Shown here piece after piece: positions 61,663 through 64,000 of a DNA stretch of 64,000 nt. How positions within the stretch are numbered: the stretch's first letter is position 1; every line of letters begins with the position of its first letter. The DNA is from Sphingomonas sp. (GTDB taxonomy: Bacteria > Pseudomonadota > Alphaproteobacteria > Sphingomonadales > Sphingomonadaceae): contig NZ_JAFKMA010000001.1 of NCBI RefSeq assembly GCF_017304635.1, positions 1 to 64,000 on the forward strand, written 5' to 3'. The notes under the pieces were generated by a model that was not told where the DNA came from, made no database searches, and saw nothing but the letters and a program-made list of their open reading frames with translations. Made by a program: the position numbers and the translations under genes.

Positions 61663-63330
61663 GTGATGCTGACCGCGCTGGCCATCCGGGACGTCGTGTT
61701 GATCGAGGCGCTCGACCTCGAGTTTCGCGACGGCCTGGGCGTGCTGACCGGGGAGACCGGGGCGGGCAAGTCGATCCTGCTCGACGCGCTGGGGCTGGCG
61801 CTGGGCGCGCGTGCCGATAGCGGGCTGGTGCGTGCGGGCGCCGCGCAGGCGGTGGTCACGGCGAGCTTCGACGTCGCGCTCGAAGGCGGCCCGATCGCCT
61901 CGCTGCTGGCGCAGAACGGCCTCGACGTCGAGCCCGGCGAGCCGCTGATCGTGCGCCGCATCGTCAAGGCCGATGGCGGCAGCCGCGGGTTCGTCAACGA
62001 CCAGCCCGCCTCGGCCGGGCTGCTGCGCGAACTCTCGCAGCATCTGGTCGAGGTGCATGGCCAGCACGACGATCGCGGCCTGCTGGCCCCGGCCGGGCAT
62101 CGCGCGCTGCTCGATGCGTTCGGCCGGTGCAGCGCGGCGGCGACGGCGCGCGCCTATCGCGGCTGGCGCGAGGCGGAGGATGCGCTGGCGGTGGCGCGGG
62201 CCGAGATCGACGCCGCCGTCCGCGACCGCGATTGGCTCGAACATGCGGTCGGCGAACTCGACGCGTTCGCGCCGGAGCCGGGCGAGGAAGAAGCGCTGGC
62301 CGATCGCCGCCGCGTCATGCAGCGGTCGGAGAAGATCGCCGACGACCTCGCGGCGATCGACCAGTTCCTGGAAGGGTCGGACGGCGGATTGTCGCGGCTG
62401 CGCCAGGCGGCCCGCGTGCTCGAACGCGTCGCCGACGCGCATCCGACGCTGGCCGACGCGCTGGCCGCGATCGATCGCGCGGTGACCGAGGGCGCGGTGG
62501 CGGAGGATCGGCTGAAGGAAGCGCGCGACGCCCTGTGGTTCGATCCCGCCGCGCTGGAGGGCGACGAAGAACGGCTGTTCGATCTGCGCGCGCTCGCCCG
62601 CAAGCATCGCGTCCAGCCCGACGACCTCGCCGCGCTGGCCGACGACCTGCGTGGCCGGCTCGACCGACTTAATTCGGGCCAGGAGGGCGTCGGCGCGCTC
62701 GAATCGCAGGTCGCCATGCGCAAGGCCGAGTACGAACGGGCGGCGGATGCGCTGGCGGCGGAGCGGCAGGCGGCGGCGGGCCGCCTCGACACGGCGGTCG
62801 CGAGCGAGCTCGCCCCGCTCAAGCTCGACGCCGCGCGCTTCCGCACGGTGGTCGCGCCGCTCCCGCCCGAGCAATGGGGGCCCGGCGGCAAGGACCGGGT
62901 CGAGTTCGAGATCGCCACCAATCCGGGCGCGCCGTTCGCCGCGCTCGCCAGGATCGCGAGCGGCGGCGAACTGTCGCGCTTCATCCTCGCGCTGAAGGTT
63001 GCGCTGGCGGAGGAAGGCGGAGCGGCGACGATGGTGTTCGACGAGATCGACCGCGGCGTCGGCGGCGCGGTGGCGTCGGCGATCGGCGATCGGCTGGCGC
63101 GGCTGGCAGAGCGGACCCAGGTGCTGGTGGTGACGCATAGTCCGCAGGTCGCGGCACGTGGGAGCCGGCATTTCTTCATCGCCAAGTCGTCCGACGGCAC
63201 CGTCACGCGCACCGGCGTCCACGCGCTCGACGAGGGCGAACGCCGCGAGGAGATCGCGCGGATGCTGTCGGGCGCGACGATCACCGACGAAGCCCGCGCG
63301 CAGGCCGGGCGGCTGCTCGAAGTCGCCTAG
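61663..63330 (+). CDS. recN: DNA repair protein RecN
   Basis: A 555-residue SMC-like ATPase of double-strand break repair. Walker A is GETGAGKS (residues 28-35), the Q-loop/VEVHGQHDD region is near residue 125, and the signature SGGELSRF and Walker B MVFDEIDRGVGG lie near 440-470. A coiled coil fills the middle. Start ATG 61663 has no strong ribosome site but fits the family start MLTALAIRDVVLIEAL. Its end overlaps the convergent small gene by 4 bp. Confidence 0.97.
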   Translation: MMLTALAIRDVVLIEALDLEFRDGLGVLTGETGAGKSILLDALGLALGARADSGLVRAGAAQAVVTASFDVALEGGPIASLLAQNGLDVEPGEPLIVRRIVKADGGSRGFVNDQPASAGLLRELSQHLVEVHGQHDDRGLLAPAGHRALLDAFGRCSAAATARAYRGWREAEDALAVARAEIDAAVRDRDWLEHAVGELDAFAPEPGEEEALADRRRVMQRSEKIADDLAAIDQFLEGSDGGLSRLRQAARVLERVADAHPTLADALAAIDRAVTEGAVAEDRLKEARDALWFDPAALEGDEERLFDLRALARKHRVQPDDLAALADDLRGRLDRLNSGQEGVGALESQVAMRKAEYERAADALAAERQAAAGRLDTAVASELAPLKLDAARFRTVVAPLPPEQWGPGGKDRVEFEIATNPGAPFAALARIASGGELSRFILALKVALAEEGGAATMVFDEIDRGVGGAVASAIGDRLARLAERTQVLVVTHSPQVAARGSRHFFIAKSSDGTVTRTGVHALDEGERREEIARMLSGATITDEARAQAGRLLEVA

Positions 63331-63653
63331 AAGGGCAGCTTCAACCGCACCATCGCGGCGGGGCCGCAGAAGCCGCCGACGCAATGCTGTTCCGCGTGGC
63401 TGTCGATCGTGCCGTTACCGACCTTCGCCGTCATCGGCGGCAGCGGCGTGCCGTTGGGCGGCGGGCCGATCGGGCGCAGGCGATAGCGTTCGCTGTCGCT
63501 CTTGCCGCACACGACGACGTCGTCGCTGTCGCCGTCCTTGGGCGGGCAGGACCGGACCAGCGTCGTCGATGGCGGCAGGAGCGGACCGATCGTCCGCGGC
63601 TTCGCCGGTGGATCGAGCACCACTTGCGCCACCATCAGCATCGCGACGAGCAT
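63327..63653 (-). CDS. Small exported protein, unknown
   Basis: A 108-residue protein with a short N-terminal hydrophobic stretch (MLVAMLMVAQVVL) and a GGGGGAGA ribosome site. The rest carries CPPKDGDSDDVVVCGKSDSERYRLRP, a short cysteine-flanked motif often seen in sphingomonad secreted proteins (VVVCG...ERYRLP), and Pro-rich parts. No known function. It overlaps recN by 4 bp in convergent direction. Confidence 0.75.
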   Translation of the reverse strand: MLVAMLMVAQVVLDPPAKPRTIGPLLPPSTTLVRSCPPKDGDSDDVVVCGKSDSERYRLRPIGPPPNGTPLPPMTAKVGNGTIDSHAEQHCVGGFCGPAAMVRLKLPF

Positions 63654-63751
63654 ATGCCATCTCCCCCGCCTATCAGGATCGCTGTCGCAGCCAAACGCAG
63701 CCAAAATGCGGCACGCATTCCCTCGCCGGGCGGCTCTGCTAAGCAGGCGCG

Positions 63752-64000
63752 ATGACGACTCCGCTGCCCGCCGACGACATTGCCGCCGCCGCCGAACTCG
63801 AAACGCTGGCGGCCGAGATCGCGCGGCACAACCGGCTCTACCACATCGACGACGCGCCGGAGATTTCGGATGCCGATTACGACACGCTGGTACGTCGTAA
63901 TGCCGCGATCGAGGCGGCGTTCCCGCACCTTGTCCGCACCGACTCGCCGAGTGCGAAGGTCGGCGCGGCGCCCGCCGGGCATCTGGCGAAGGTGGCGCAT
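63752..64000 (+). CDS. ligA: NAD-dependent DNA ligase LigA, N-terminus (cut by window end)
   Basis: The first 83 residues are visible ([49 protein letters not shown]...). The blocks [19 protein letters not shown] and [13 protein letters not shown] are the NAD-binding Ia domain of LigA, with the key Tyr and Asp present. The gene continues beyond the window. It joins Okazaki fragments using NAD+. Confidence 0.95.
   Translation, partial: MTTPLPADDIAAAAELETLAAEIARHNRLYHIDDAPEISDADYDTLVRRNAAIEAAFPHLVRTDSPSAKVGAAPAGHLAKVAH

Overview
This window is high-GC chromosomal DNA of a sphingomonad-type alphaproteobacterium, most likely Sphingomonas or a close relative. The evidence is the 23S-5S-tRNA-fMet gene order, three large TonB-dependent receptors in small catabolic loci, a tryptophan-halogenase homologue and a TPR/2OG-oxygenase beside a sugar receptor, class III type PHA synthase, and overall codon use. 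This is read from family recognition only; no database was searched.

Layout. 1-818: end of an rRNA operon (23S 3' end, 5S, initiator tRNA). 896-5881: a minus-strand operon of TonB receptor, PI-PLC-like phosphodiesterase and histidine acid phosphatase (phytase type), read as an organic-phosphate or inositol-phosphate scavenging unit. 6133-8601: DUF2252 protein and an NRAMP-related metal transporter. 8886-11175: pyridoxal reductase (PdxI/YdbC type), a TetR regulator and a small unknown gene. 11251-17362: TetR, MFS transporter, type B carboxylesterase and TonB receptor, probably for uptake and cleavage of an ester. 17575-21095: a GT2 glycosyltransferase coupled to a fused DegT aminotransferase/FAD oxidoreductase. 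21242-26293: storage-polymer and neutral-lipid cluster (short PhaE-like protein, PhaC, GNAT, alpha/beta hydrolase, phasin, WS/DGAT). 26506-31207: ABC-F ATPase, a degenerate receiver domain, RadC/JAMM protein, a membrane protein and an HTH membrane-anchored regulator. 31575-44607: a sucrose/raffinose/fructan regulon (SLC45-like MFS, GH36, GH68, LacI, GH32, halogenase homologue, TonB receptor, TPR-2OG oxygenase) with three nearly identical LacI-type palindromes (TTGCAATCGATTGCAA) in front of the transporter, GH32/lacI and TonB transcripts.

44645-53306 is an integrated element of about 8.7 kb. It is bounded by an exact 48-bp direct repeat of the 3' part of tRNA-Pro(GGG); the intact tRNA is at the right end. 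It carries a tyrosine integrase, an AlpA-like regulator, a DUF3987-like ATPase, a plus-strand block of five unknown genes and a minus-strand block of three unknown genes. A diverged repeat of about 28 bp, built of two half-sites 11 bp apart, lies before the plus block, between the blocks and after the minus block, and a related site lies just before the integrase. This looks like a modular, satellite-like island with exchangeable cargo and is the most novel part of the window.

53560-64000 returns to core genes: yajC-secD-secF, a Mth938-domain protein, a DUF3089 hydrolase, a GT4 glycosyltransferase, mannose-6-phosphate isomerase, bamD, recN, a small exported protein and the start of ligA, which is cut by the window edge. 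Several large palindromic intergenic repeats are scattered through the chromosomal part.
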